Origin: Archilochus colubris
Lineage: Eukaryota; Chordata; Aves; Apodiformes; Trochilidae
Length of the DNA: 64,000 bases
NCBI GenBank assembly: GCA_023079485.1
Contig: CM041083.1
Span: 109,533,554 to 109,597,553 of the forward strand
Direction of reading: 5' to 3'
The number at the start of each line of letters is the position of its first letter. Within the stretch, counting starts at the first letter, position 1. Below, one piece after another: positions 11,974 through 23,149 of this stretch. Made by a program: the position numbers and the translations under genes. Below the pieces are notes generated by a model. That model ran no database searches. It saw only the letters and a program-made list of their open reading frames with translations, and was not told the origin of the DNA.

Positions 11974-14900
11974 TACAGATGCTTTCCTGGTACCAGCTGC
12001 TTACTTGGGTTTGCGTCCAGCCTCCCCACTACACCATGCTGCCTTTATCAACCCTACTCCTGGGAAAGGACTTTGCCAAAACCCAGAGCTGGAGCCAAGG
12101 CTCCTGCATGCTCCTGGCCAGACTCATTCTGGGAAACCCAGTCAGTGCTGCATGTCCCGTCCATGTGGGTGGGAAGAAACTGGAGCTCGGAAACAACCCA
12201 CGCCAGCCAAGTGCTGACAGGAACGGCCTCCGCCACCCACACCCCGTCACCAGCCCCACAGCCCCACAGCCAGGTCTGACCTCTGAGGTTTGCAAATTCA
12301 ACTCCTGTTGAACAAGGAGCAAACAGAATTTTTGCACAGAGAATGAGAGTTCAGCTTTGTTACAAACACATTGCCAAAAACATTAAATGCATGATTGGCG
12401 ATCAGCAAAGCTGGCAACTCCCTGTCCAGCCAAAGGGTGTAGTTTTGTGTTACTGGGATAGCTACTGCCCCTTTTAAAACAGTGTTCTCTGAGTCATCAT
12501 GCTCACTGGAATGAAGATTTAATTTGAGGCATTCTGCTGGAAATCACCAGGGTACAAGGCCACTCTCACTTTTTTTCTGAAACACAGTAGGTGTTTAAGC
12601 GTTTCCCACCAAATGGAAGAGCTTCCAGAGAAAAGCTTTCACCCCAAAGTACCTTACTTCTGAGGCTGGCACATCACAAAAGAGAAACAGCCTGTCCCAA
12701 TAAGGCAGAAGAAGGACTGAGACCTAAAGTCTCCATGCAAGATGCTGCTCACAGGGCTGTTGAGTAGGAAGCAAGTCCCATGTGCCTGGGGTTTTTAGGA
12801 GTACTGACAGGAAAGAGAAGTGGGGCAGAGAACCACATGCTTTGCTTACAAAGATGAGCACGTAGCTGCCCTAGTTGAGATGGCCCCAAGCTAAAGACTG
12901 CTGGAGACATGGCAGCTAGAGTGACTGAATGCATATCCTTCAGCTGAGTGAAAGACCTTTGACACTTTAGGAATGCATTGGGAAACCTCATTGGCTTCCA
13001 AATTTAGACAAGAAAGAGCCAGATGATCTAAATTTGGGGTTATATGGGTACCATGTCAGCTAAGTCTCTTTGGGAATGAAGCCACTTATGTCCCTTAAGC
13101 ACAGGTAGGACTTCCACATGCACTCAACATTATTGTAGACTAATTTTTAATTCATAGTAAACTCTGTACCACTGGCTTCTTAGGCAGTCACACTGCTGTA
13201 AAGCAGGCACATTGAGCCAGTGTTAATGGTGCTGCAAAGCTGGAGTGACCAGGGTGAAACTGTGCTGCAACTTCTGTTTTCTTCATGCTAGTAGCTATGA
13301 GTGAAGAAGACAAAGAACCCCCTGTACTGAGTTATTTAGTACTTTTCCAGCAACTTAGCCACCCGCTTTGCACAATCCAAGGCATTCAGTGCCAAGGAAT
13401 CCGGGATCCATCTGGCTCTGGTCAAAGCTTTCCAAAGGTGTAGTTCCCCATGTATTCCAACTGCTCCCTGTGCTCCCAAAAGTCAGATGATGGTGGTCAA
13501 AACAAGCACATGCACTTCAGGAGGCTGTGCAGGGTTTTGCAGAGATGTGGAGTCAAGCTTCATCTCCTTCACAGCAGAGTGCCCGAGGCACCTTCACCCA
13601 CACACAGCCCCCTCTCCTTGCCTTGGTCTGGGCAAAAGTACACACATGGTCCCGGTAGGTTTGTAACTCCTCCAATAACATTGGAAGTAATAAAACAGAT
13701 GCACTGCAGAGAAAGCGTTAACATTTTCCTTGGGGCGGGAGAATGGTTGGCATCTGGATGTTTAGCAGAGCAACTTTAGACTGGGCAAGAGGAGGATCCT
13801 CTAACCCGGTACTATTGTTTTCTTTGGAAAAGTTTGGGGTTTCATTGTCAAGAACAATTTAATATGATAAGTCACAGTGTTAAAAACCATGCCCAGGAAC
13901 AGATGAATAACTCTGTATACTGTCTGCTCAACCATGCTGAGACTGAAGTCAAATATTTGAGGTTTGCCACAAACCAAGATGAAGCTTATTTACACTAACA
14001 AAGGGCACCCAAGGAACAGTGGTGGTCTTAGCTATGCACAATGTGTTTATCAACACCAGATATTTACCTTAACTTTTATATTTGGAGAGCAGCTTCCCAC
14101 ATGCTCTGAGTCATGACCTCTGTTGTTAGCCTTGTCTCGTCTTGCTTCTGTACAGCACGTGCTGTATTTTGTAGGAAGAGGCCAGGCTCAGAAAAAAACC
14201 CCATGTGCAGTACAAAGTAATCCCCCAGAGTATTCATGGAAACCATCCTACTCTATTATATCCCAGACCATAAGACTCCAGAGTTTCTGCTCTTGCTAAG
14301 TTCTCACAAAATCTTCCAGCTATTAACTATAAATTAGGCTCTCTTTCTCAAGGACATTTTTATTCAGAGAAGAGATGTTTTGTTGCCAACAAAGTTAAGT
14401 GAACTTCCCCTGTAATGTCTCCTCTGAAAGCTCCCCAGTCCCTTGTTGGTTAGCATGCTCTGGTGGTCATGGGGGAGGGCTTCCTTAGACCCATGCTTCA
14501 CCAAGTATGTCCAGCACTGGAGATGCACATGCCAACACGGGTTCCTTTAAGCTCAGAGCAAGACTGATTTACCTCTGCAGCAACATCTGGAGCAACCAGG
14601 TGAGAGAAGGGAAGGAGCAGCATCCACAGAGAAGCTGGCATGGTGGACAACAGAACATATTTCTCCTCATCCAGCCCTACTCCTGGCAGATATGGAGAAG
14701 GATTTACTATGACATGTTCACTATGAACAGTTTTTATACAGGGAACTTTTTATTGCTCCACCCCACCAAACAGCCCAGGTCCTTCTATCTTGCTTTGTGT
14801 TCCCTAAATTGCTACTTATGCATCTCATCCTTCCCCTAGACTCTCTCCAGCTACCCTGATTCAACAAAAGAGGATGCAGGTGTTGCTTTAGTGATGCACA

Positions 14901-15175
14901 AGGGTCCAAACCAGACAGCCTGACAAACAACAGCAAGTCTGGAGAAAAGGAGGTTCTATTGGCTATCAGTGAGGAGGAAAAAATCACCTGTTTTCCCCAG
15001 AACAGGGAAAAATCTGAGGACAGAGCACCTCAGATGTCCTTGGCCCTGTCTGCAGACTGTGTGTCCTGCTCAGTAACTGAGTTGGCCAACTGAGTTGGCA
15101 AGGATCTCTGTGGTCGCCTGAGTCACAGAAAGACATTAATGCAGAGTACTAATTCCCTAAAACCTCCATCAGACC
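11974..15175. other. Gene-free DNA with a GC-richer start
   Basis: The first 300 bases (about 11990-12290) are GC-richer than the surroundings and keep overlapping open frames on both strands, such as 187 codons at 11716-12279 plus and 102 codons at 12029-12337 minus. Reading frames in both directions without any domain point to composition rather than coding. The remaining sequence is ordinary unique DNA. A perfect E-box palindrome at 14151-14166 is listed separately. No mobile element is recognised. Confidence 0.5.
14151..14166. promoter_or_regulatory. 16-bp perfect palindrome around a CACGTG E-box
   Basis: TACAGCACGTGCTGTA equals its own reverse complement over all 16 bases and is centred on the canonical E-box CACGTG (14156-14161). 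Proteins of the bHLH class (USF, MYC/MAX, CLOCK/BMAL1) bind CACGTG as dimers, and the flanking symmetry is compatible with dimer binding. No neighbouring promoter is evident, so use as a binding site is inference. Confidence 0.3.
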
Positions 15176-15195
15176 TTTTTTTTTTTTTTTTTTTT
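15176..15195. repeat. Poly(T) run of 20
   Basis: A T20 homopolymer lies about 200 bases ahead of the old minus-strand CR1 remnant. CR1 elements end in octamer repeats and not poly(A), so the run is unlikely to be a CR1 tail. It is a mononucleotide microsatellite. Confidence 0.9.
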
Positions 15196-15389
15196 ATCTA
15201 GTTGTCCATAAACTACACTCTGTTTTAAGCTTAGTTGGATTATTGGGTCACCCTGAACAGAGCAAGTTATGACAACATGTTTCTCACTTTTTTCTCATCA
15301 ATATTTATGCAGCTTAAGTTTACCTAGTACAAACTCTTGAATAAGATTAAGTGTAACCAGGTATTTTGGGCAGAAGACTTTCTAGCTGA

Positions 15390-15800
15390 CTCTTGAAAAC
15401 CTTTTGGGAAGGAATTCCATGATTTTCCTAGATAATGTGCTCTACCATTTCACTAACAGATTTCTTTCAGGTAGAGGAACAAACAACAAGATATTTTGCT
15501 AATAAATGAGATATATTAAATTTGCCACAGATTGAGTAGATTAATTTTTGTGTTTCCCAGGTAGACTTGAAGAAAATTCGTTATCATCCTACAACAGCCT
15601 TTAAATATTCAAAAATTTCATATACTCTTCAGCAACCTTTGCCCTTGACTAAGCATCTCACTTCCTTTAATCTTTTCTAACAGACAGTGTTTTTAAAATT
15701 TCTTATTGTTCTTGTTGCTCTCCTCTGGCCTCTTCCTAATTTTTCTACCTCTGCAGTCACTGAGAGTATTTGCATTATCCAGCCTGGTCTCCTGAACAGT
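15390..15800 (-). mobile_element. Ancient CR1-like LINE remnant
   Basis: The minus strand carries a heavily diverged piece of a CR1-family non-LTR retrotransposon. At 15692-15748 it encodes VEKLGRGQRRATRTIRNFK. This is recognisably the segment just after the reverse transcriptase core, and matches [17 protein letters not shown] in the younger CR1 at 17.4 kb. The plus-strand words TTGCTCTCCTCTGG (about 15714-15727) and AATTCCATGATTTTCCTAG (about 15412-15430) also match, in order, the reverse complement of the 3' part of old amniote CR1s. Stops and indels show it is dead. The 5' and 3' limits are approximate. Confidence 0.6.
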
Positions 15801-17344
15801 TCCCCCCTGCTTCCCTCCTGAAGCAGTTCTCCCTCCCTTTTATATTGATCATTAAAAGCATTTTTCTGCATTATGTTATCTTTGAAAAGCAATGTGAAAT
15901 TTCCAAATGAGAATAATATATGCCGTGAATAGCACATGTTTGACTAATGGACTTGTTTGCAGAAGAGTCAAAGAATCTCAGAGAAAGCCTACTTTGCCTG
16001 GGTCCACAGCTGCCTCTGGCTGGAAACAAGTCCAGCTCAAATGACAAGCTAGCTCCAAAGCTTCAGCTTCAGAAAAACACCTCGCATAGAAAACTGAATC
16101 TTGATCAAGAATTTTTCACTCCTCAGAATGACTATCTGATATTTGAGGCATGAGAGAGAGTTACCTGTTTTTATGTTTCAGAAGGAATACAAGCAACAGC
16201 AAAAGCGAATATGATATCCACATTGCAGCTGGACTAAGTCAGTATAATTGTTCTAAATCAGGTAAACATTTCGTGTAGCTGAGAGGTATTACCAAGGATA
16301 GACTGACACCACGAACAGCTCTGTCCTACAGCTGAGGAAATCTGTATCTGACATCATAGTGTCACCACTGCCACTACTGCAACACCAGTTTTTCTCCCTT
16401 TTTTCTCCTGACATAGTACAAAAGAGAGTTGCTGGATCTTTTCTGCCAACCACAAAGAAATGAAGAAATGAGCTGTTCTTCTGAGTGTTTTGGTTTGTGT
16501 TTTTTTTTTTTTTTTTTTTTTGGTGCAGAACCCACAATTCCACAGGCAAGATGTTTCTCCTTAGAGTGGAAGCCATCGGACTTCTCTTCATCAGAGGTCC
16601 AAAGATGTTTCCCCTACTCATTCATCCATGAGAAAATGTTGGATGTGAAACAATAAATGTGGGTTATTGCTTTAATATGCAAAATCAGATGCTGTTTATT
16701 TTCCAAAGAACTCCTGGAAATGAAAAGAGATGGGGATACAAGAGGAACACAAAGATTCATTAAATTGAAAGCTCAGCTGTTGAATACTGGATGGTTAAAC
16801 TTCCTGGATAGCCTTAGAGACCTGCAAGCCAAACATAGGACATCACTGCTCCAGACACATTAAACAATCATTAACTTCCCTGTGTAAGGGAAAATGATTA
16901 GGTGTTGCTCATTTTACCATGTAGGAAATCACTTGTCTAACCAGAGGCAAGCTGCAAAAAGCAAAATCCTGTAATATAAAACCAGAGAAGGTTGTGCTGT
17001 TATGCAGGTAACACAAATGAATGTGTGTGGCCCAGCCCTCCCTTTCACCTCAGAGTTCTTCTGACCTTCCTTGCCTCTCCAGACCCACTCCTCTTCTCCT
17101 AATGCTCAGCATTACTGACTGCTCCCATTAGTGCCCCACTTGTGGTCCTGTGCAGGCTCTCGTGGTGTTCTTTTTTTGCAGAGTGTTTTTACAATGTGAG
17201 CATTACATGCCTGAAAATATAGTATTTCATATGCCAGCTGCTTTTTTTTTATCTCAGGACTGGTGTATTGCCTGTGAAATATGAGAACTTCCAATTATGT
17301 TGGTGGATCCTGGGTTCCACTGAGGGCAATGGCATGTCTATTGA
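15801..17344. other. Gene-free unique DNA
   Basis: There is no supportable gene between the ancient and the younger CR1 copies. A T22 homopolymer at 16500-16521 interrupts the segment. It is followed by TTGGTGCAG, which resembles a splice acceptor, but the frame beyond it has no recognisable protein. Another T-run lies at about 17242-17250. The 68- to 110-codon frames here are unremarkable. Confidence 0.5.
16500..16521. repeat. Poly(T) run of 22
   Basis: A simple T22 mononucleotide tract follows GGTTTGTG. It is likely to vary in length between individuals and to be error-prone in sequencing. Confidence 0.9.
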
Positions 17345-17818
17345 TTGTACCTGCCCCTGTACTCAGCGCTGGTGAGGCCACACCTCGAGTCCTGTGTCCA
17401 GTTCTGGGCCCCTCAGTTAAGGAAGGATATCGAGGTCCTGGAGCAGGTCCAAAGGAGGGCAACCAGGCTGGTGAAGGGACTCGAGCACAGATCCTATGAG
17501 GAGAGGCTGAGGGAGTTGGGGCTGTTCAGCCTGGAGAAGAGGAGGCTCAGGGGAGACCTCATCACTCTCTACAAGTCCCTGAAAGAAAGGTGTAGCCAGG
17601 GGGTGGTTGGTCTCTTTTCCCAGGCAACTCTCAGCAAGACAAGAAGGCATGGTCTCAAGTTGTGCCAGGGGAGGTTTAGGTTGGACATTAGAAAGAATTT
17701 CTTTACAGAGAGGGTGATCAGGCATTGGAATGGGCTGCCCAGGGAAGTGGTGGATTTTCCATCCCTGGAGGTATTTAAAAAGAGACTGGATGTGGCACTC
17801 AGTGCCATGGTCTGGTAA
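17345..17818 (+). pseudogene. C-terminal fragment of CR1 ORF2 (reverse transcriptase)
   Basis: The 157-codon open frame is the end of the CR1 ORF2 polyprotein, downstream of the endonuclease and of the catalytic reverse transcriptase motifs, which are absent. Conserved CR1 blocks are [13 protein letters not shown] (residues 11-23), [14 protein letters not shown] (35-48), [18 protein letters not shown] (56-73) and [20 protein letters not shown] sequence (about 117-132). It ends with the usual [18 protein letters not shown]. The ATG at 17345 is fortuitous: a full ORF2 is several times longer and starts far upstream. The fragment cannot retrotranspose. Preservation of the frame suggests a recent insertion, not selection. 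Confidence 0.9.
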
Positions 17819-17916
17819 CTGCAGCAGTAGTGGATCAAGGGTTGGACTTGATGATCTCTGAGGTCCCTTCCAACCCAGCCGATTCTATGATTCTATGATT
17901 CTATGATTCTATGATA
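17345..17916 (+). mobile_element. CR1 LINE, 5'-truncated, 3' end complete
   Basis: This is a plus-strand copy of the avian CR1 non-LTR retrotransposon. It begins inside ORF2, near the codons for [13 protein letters not shown], and runs to the canonical 3' end. The 3' UTR includes GGTTGGACTTGATGATCT and GGTCCCTTCCAACCC and finishes with four tandem ATTCTATG units (about 17882-17916). CR1 reverse transcriptase recognises that 3' hairpin and octamer tail, and truncation at the 5' end is the normal fate of insertions. The open reading frame is still intact, so the copy is fairly young compared with the remnant at 15.4-15.8 kb. The 5' junction is uncertain by about 20 bases. Confidence 0.95.
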
Positions 17917-18149
17917 CTGAAAGTAGAGTGTCACAAAAGGCTGGAAAGTTGTCTAGGAAAAGAAAGCAAATTCTCATCCCTGACTGTAGGTTGTAGAAGG
18001 AAAATGAATGGTAACTTCAGTTTTTCTTGTCTAAAACTTGAGTTGATCAACTTCACTGCAGAGCGGGAGTAGCAGAGGATGTGGGACACAAGACAGGCAG
18101 TTCTTCCAGGCTGCATGTTCACAACACATTTAAGAACAATGGGAAAGAA

Positions 18150-18150
<1 letters not shown>
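17917..18150. other. Short unique spacer after CR1
   Basis: No gene or repeat is seen between the CR1 octamer tail and the TTA microsatellite. A 63-codon minus-strand frame has no identifiable domain. Confidence 0.5.

Positions 18151-18198
<48 letters not shown>
18151..18198. repeat. (TTA)16 microsatellite
   Basis: Sixteen uninterrupted TTA triplets span 48 bases. An uninterrupted array of this length is expected to be length-polymorphic through slippage. It lies about 235 bases after the CR1 tail and is not part of that element. Confidence 0.97.
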
Positions 18199-18201
<3 letters not shown>

Positions 18202-20270
18202 CAACTTGGGTTTTGATCCTGCTATTGGAAAGCCTTAAAAATTTCTAAACATTACTGCTATTGGATGGATCAAACCACTGAAATCCCTTTGCACCACCAG
18301 AATACAACTAAAGCTCCTTAGCAGCCAGCTGTAATGCTTGGCTAAAGCCAGGTTTATTTAGCCCGTCTTCCCCATGTAGAAGCCCATCACAACAAAGAAA
18401 ATGAAGACAAATTGAAACCCTGATGACACCAGGCCTTCCCAGCTTATATGTAATGGACCATATGGGACTTTCCCAGCTGATAAATAAAGTGGAAGAGCAT
18501 GCCTATGGCTGCTGGAACTTGTAGGGGCAGCTGGTTCAGACCTCAGGAGTAGCATCTGAGTCAGTAGGGCAGGGTATGGCTGAGCACTGCCAAGTTTTTC
18601 ACTGCTGAAGCTCTGCCAAACATCCTTGTTCCTTTAAAAAGTGCTTTACTGTCAGTGAGGTTCGAATAAAGTCTCATCTCATCCTGGAAATGAGGTACCC
18701 TTGAGAAATGGCATGAATATTACATGTTCAAAAACATATTGCATAACATGTTTATTATTTACCTTGTTTTCAGTTTATTAGGTTTGGGCTGTTGTTTTTT
18801 GCTTGTTTTTTTGTTGTTTTGTTGGTTTTTTTTTTCCATGAACAAGAAAGCACTACAGGCTTTCAGATACTGGCATTGTCTAGCACACTGTATTAAACCC
18901 CCAGGGCAGGCCTACTTGGCTTGTGGTTGAAGATAAGTTGAAACTGACTTGGCTTGAAGTTTTGCTCCCCCCTACATTTAGATTCATCCTTATTTGCTCC
19001 TTTAAAAGAGGAAGAAGGAATACAGATTTTTTGGGGTGAAATCAGTGTGTGGGAGCCATTTTCTCCCACATCCTTTAAAATGAATTGAAACACTAAGAAC
19101 ACTTCAGACCATGAAGCACTAATTCATAGGAACTTGTTCTCTAAAACCGTGAATAATTTTGGCATTTCATCTTCTAGACCAAACATTATATGTCATCTCT
19201 TGGACCATAAGCTTCTGGCTGTTGTCAGGATTGCCTTAAAGCAGGGCAGTCCAGCCTATAAAGAGTAGGAAAGGATAGAAAATAAATTGTGTTTCTCTGT
19301 ATGCCTTGTCTGAACACAGTTTCTGCATGCATACAATTACTTCAGTCAGCGATATGACCTCCTTCTCCCACAGGGCCAGGTCTGTGCCACCAAAAGTGGG
19401 GGTGACACAGCAGAAGGTGTGTAAGACATAGACAGTAGCCCTCTGCACACATCTCCCCCCACATATCAGCCTCTCAGTGTGCTCCTTCTGGCATCCACCC
19501 CTGTACAAAATTAGCCCTAATGAGATCAGCATAAGGCTTGGTGGGGATGCAGTTATACTGAAATAAAAATGCCTTGTTGTGGTAAAACACACTCTGCTTT
19601 CTCTGTAAGAATAACCCAGATTTATGTAAACATCTTTATAGCTGTGAGTGCACCTCCACCAAGGAGGAGTGGGGGAAAGGTAGAGCTTGTTTTACCCTAA
19701 TTAGACCTGTAAGGCTAGAGCAGGACAACATTTCTCTGTAGGTGAGGCCTTAAGGTCAGTATATAAATGCCCAATAAATGGTGACCTCTAAGAGCTGGTA
19801 GATGAATTATGGCTTCTGATAATGAAGGTTTTCACTGGACACAGTAGTCAGGGTATAGACATGTAGGAATGCAGAAAAATGGCAACGGGAATAGGGAATA
19901 TGATTTAGCAGAATGACTCAGGAAAGTGCACATAATGGGAAAACCTTGTTTTTCCACATCATTCAGGGTGTTCTTGGGAAACGAGGTCTGGGAAGGGCAT
20001 TGTTATTGGCAAGTTCATTCCCTCACTACCTCACACATCTCCTATAACTTTTCTCGTAACTGACCGAGCTGTATCTTGAAACTGCTTACCTAGGGAAGGG
20101 GGAATGGTGCTCTACATTTCGACTCCTGGGAGGCTGCCGGTTACTTGCACTGACATTTCAATCTGGCAGCACAAAAGCTGAGTAATGCAGCAGAGCACAT
20201 CAGCAGTGCCAGGAGTCTAACATGCTCAGCTGGAAAGCTGGTAACAAAAAGGCAGAAATTTTTTAAGAAG
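18199..20270. other. Gene-free unique DNA with a G/T tract
   Basis: No gene is supported. A GTTT-type low-complexity tract occupies about 18790-18837 and generates a Phe/Leu/Val-rich artefactual frame. The 118-codon minus-strand frame at 19236-19592 lacks any recognisable domain. The rest is ordinary AT-rich unique sequence. Confidence 0.5.
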
Positions 20271-20399
20271 GGAAAAAAAAGAAACGAGCAAAAACAATAA
20301 GCAAAACAAAACAAAAACCCCAAACAAACAAACCCCCAAAACAAAACAAACAACAAAAAACAAACACACACAAAAAAAAAACTCAACCCAAACCCCACC
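20271..20399. repeat. Long A/C-rich (AAAC-type) tract
   Basis: Nearly 130 bases contain almost no G or T on the plus strand, with repeating CAAAAC, AAACAAAC, ACACAC and AACCCC units. The minus-strand frame through it reads as a Phe/Cys/Leu-rich pseudo-membrane peptide, a repeat artefact. It is the longest AAAC-type tract in the window and ends about 290 bases before the CpG-rich islet. Confidence 0.9.
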
Positions 20400-20689
20400 T
20401 AATAGAGTTTGGCTCCCAGAAAAACCACGTTCCTAATTCTCTTAGGAAAATCCTAGCACTAGCTGTTGCAAAACGTATGCCTCCAGGGCTGGCACCAGAG
20501 TCATTTAGAAAACATCCCCCTTCTCATGCAGGCACTGTGAGAGGTTAAGTGTCCCTGGCAGCTAATGAAAGAGCTGAGCCACGGACGATGACCATACTGA
20601 CCAAGTGTGGGAAACCCAGAGGTTTCCACAGCTTGTGAACCTGTAATTGCATTTCCCAAAATGTTGATTAACACCCACAGCGTCAAGAA

Positions 20690-21015
20690 AGAAATTCCTC
20701 CGTCTGGGCTCTCCATGCAGAACCCGCCCAAGGACAGAGCTGGGGGAGCAATGATCCACCACCAAAGCTATGCCCACACAGCAAGCCCTGCTCCTCTGAG
20801 ACACCCGGGGGAGATGCTGTACGCAGCACTCTGCGCACACGGCTGGCCCAGGGCAGCCTCTTCCCCAGCCCCACGGCTTCCCCGGCCGGTCCCTTCTCCC
20901 GCGGATGGGGAGCAGGCATCCGGCATCCTCTCTCGCATGCCTCCCCCTCCCGGAACCGAGGGGAAATTCAGAGAGCCCACTCGGCAGCCTCTCACCGCTC
21001 TTTTTAATCATGCGA
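20690..21015. promoter_or_regulatory. CpG-rich islet
   Basis: This is the most CpG-dense patch in the window, with about 18 CpGs in about 320 bases by eye. It includes CCCCGGCCGGTC, CTCCCGCGGATG, GCATCCGGCATC, CCCGGAACCGAGG and CACTCGGCAGCC. Open frames run across it on both strands (20607-21047 plus, 146 codons; 20562-21011 minus, 149 codons). Their proteins are Pro/Ala/Arg/Gly-rich and domain-free, as expected from base composition. A non-coding RNA promoter, an alternative first exon or an orphan CpG island would all fit. I see no TATA box or obvious donor site to pick a direction. Confidence 0.4.
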
Positions 21016-23149
21016 GAAACAGAGGAGTTGGGATTTGGGGTGTTTGAAACGCCAGCCTCACAGCATATTAGATCCTCAGTAAGATAACAGGGGCAGCTTG
21101 CACGTCAAGGAACTGATTTTGCAGGCTCTATGCGAAAGTTTTGGGCAACAATATATGGGGATGTATGTTTGTAATGCTTCAGAGAGGTTAGAGCTAGACC
21201 TTGAGTTCTGTCCCTTTCTCTGATGCCTTAGAGCTGCTCTGACCCTGTCACCAGAAAGATCCCAATTGGCAATAGGCTAAAAATCCAGCAGAAAGCCCCG
21301 GGAAACTTCAGCTACCTTCATCTGTACCCTGGCACTATCTCTTGCCATATTTAAGGACCACAGATGCAGAGTCAACAAAAAAAAAAACCAAAAACACCAC
21401 TGCTAGTGGGTGCCTCCAGTGCACCCACTTCTCGTGGGACAGTTTTGTCTGGCTGGCACAACTGTGACTGCAAGCCTCAGCTCTATCAGAGTTAAGCATC
21501 TTCCTTTCCTGTGTTCTCCCATCATCATCTTCCCAAGAGAAGACCTAGGGTGGGCAATAATCTCTACAATAACTTGCATGATTTAGCCAAACATCCCCTC
21601 TTCTAGAGATAGCTAAACTTCTGTGACTTGGAGCTAAAGGTCACAGCTATTTCAAGTTTTTTCTCCCCCTTCCTTCCTTGGGTGCTAAACATGCTTCTCT
21701 TGTGCTGGAAACAATTGAGCTGAGGCTCAGCACCTGGAGCAGATCAGGCACTACTGCAGGTGACAGGAGCTCATGACAAGTCAGATCCTACTCTCTGCTC
21801 AGAGGTAAATAAATAGTTGGAATTTTTGCTCAGCCTGTCATCTTGCATCTCAGCAAAAGAGCAGCCAATGAATTGTAGGTGCATGAGCAAGTGAAGGTAT
21901 GGAAGCTGTGGTAAGCAGTACCCTTCCAACTTTCAGCTGAACTTACCTGGCTAAAAATCAGACCTGATAATGTTTATCAGCCTGCACCACCATGTGGAAA
22001 CGTAGAGGCGGAAGATGAGGGAGTGAGGGGGAAAGAGAACAGAGAGAAATTTCTTAAACACCATGATTTCAGAAAAGATTACTGGAATCATGACCCCAGA
22101 CAGAACAACGGGCCTTATTTTAGTTCAAACCAGTGAATATCGTGCTTCAGGTGATCAGCATCCCCTGATTTTTCTGCATGCAGTTATCTCCATCCTCTCC
22201 TGACCTTCCTAGTGTATCTGAAAAACTGTAGGAGCAGCTACAAGCATGAGAGCTAGGGGTAAGGAAAGAGACATTCAAGTAGTGATTTTGTTTTGTTTTG
22301 TTTTAATTAATGTGAATTAAATTCAGATTTAAGCCTGTCACTTTCTGCCTCAGTCTAAATCCATCTCTGAAATTCAAACCAGTTTCATAACTCTGCCCTT
22401 TGTGACCAGTTACTGTAGCAATGTATAGCCCCTTCTGCAAGGATGATTTTGGGAATCATATTACTCCCTGTGGATGCATGTGAAATGCCTACTGGAGACA
22501 TCACAGATGTGCTTGGTTTTGTAATTTTGGTAAATCATCGGATTTAAGGCAAATATTTGAGATATTAACAGTACCAGAAGGAGATCAATACCTTTCCTTT
22601 CACCTCAGTCCCACATGCTCTTCCTACCTGACAACATAACCTGGTCTCTCTCCCCTGTGAGACCATTTCCCTCTGGTCCAGCCCACTCTATGGACCTGTA
22701 TCTCCTAAAGCCTGGTGCTCTGCAGCCCTTTCCTAGACTTGCTCCTACTGCAACCATCACCTCCCCCACTCTGGAACCTAGAGAATGCATTGTAAGAACC
22801 AGGTCCAATTCCTTCCTAGAGCCTAGAGCCAAGCTGAATCCTTGAAAACAACCGGCTTCTCACCATCACTCATACAACTCATCATCAGTACCAAGAGCAA
22901 AAATTGGATGAGAAAGGAGCTGAGTGCCATTAGAATAAAGCTGTTAAATAAAGTACACATTCCTTCTTGGCATCACATTCCTCATCCCCTTCCTTCCTCT
23001 GCAAGGGCCAGAACAGTAGCACGGACATGCCAGAGCAGTTAATGGCAAGCAGGTAATGCCGGCAGGAGATTAAGTGTCTTTTCAAAGTTGATTGAAGTTA
23101 GTGGAAAGACTTTACTTTCACTTAAGATCCTTGGAACAGGCCATGAAAG
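21016..23149. other. Gene-free unique DNA
   Basis: No gene is supported. An A-run of 12 followed by CCAAAAAC lies at about 21375-21395 and a short TTTTG repeat at about 22285-22304. Overlapping plus and minus frames at about 22605-22845 are equally long on both strands and show no domain. No transposon is recognised. Confidence 0.5.

Noticed and set aside
11716..12279. 187-codon plus-strand frame
   Set aside because: It passes through the A16 homopolymer as a Lys run, and overlapping frames on both strands are also open; no domain.
18640..18675. GAGGTTCGAATAAAG resembling a tRNA B box (GGTTCGAATCC)
   Set aside because: The closing CC, acceptor stem and A box are missing; no cloverleaf can be drawn.
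20562..21047. Overlapping 146- and 149-codon frames on opposite strands
   Set aside because: Both are open because GC-rich DNA has few stops; the proteins are low-complexity and domain-free.
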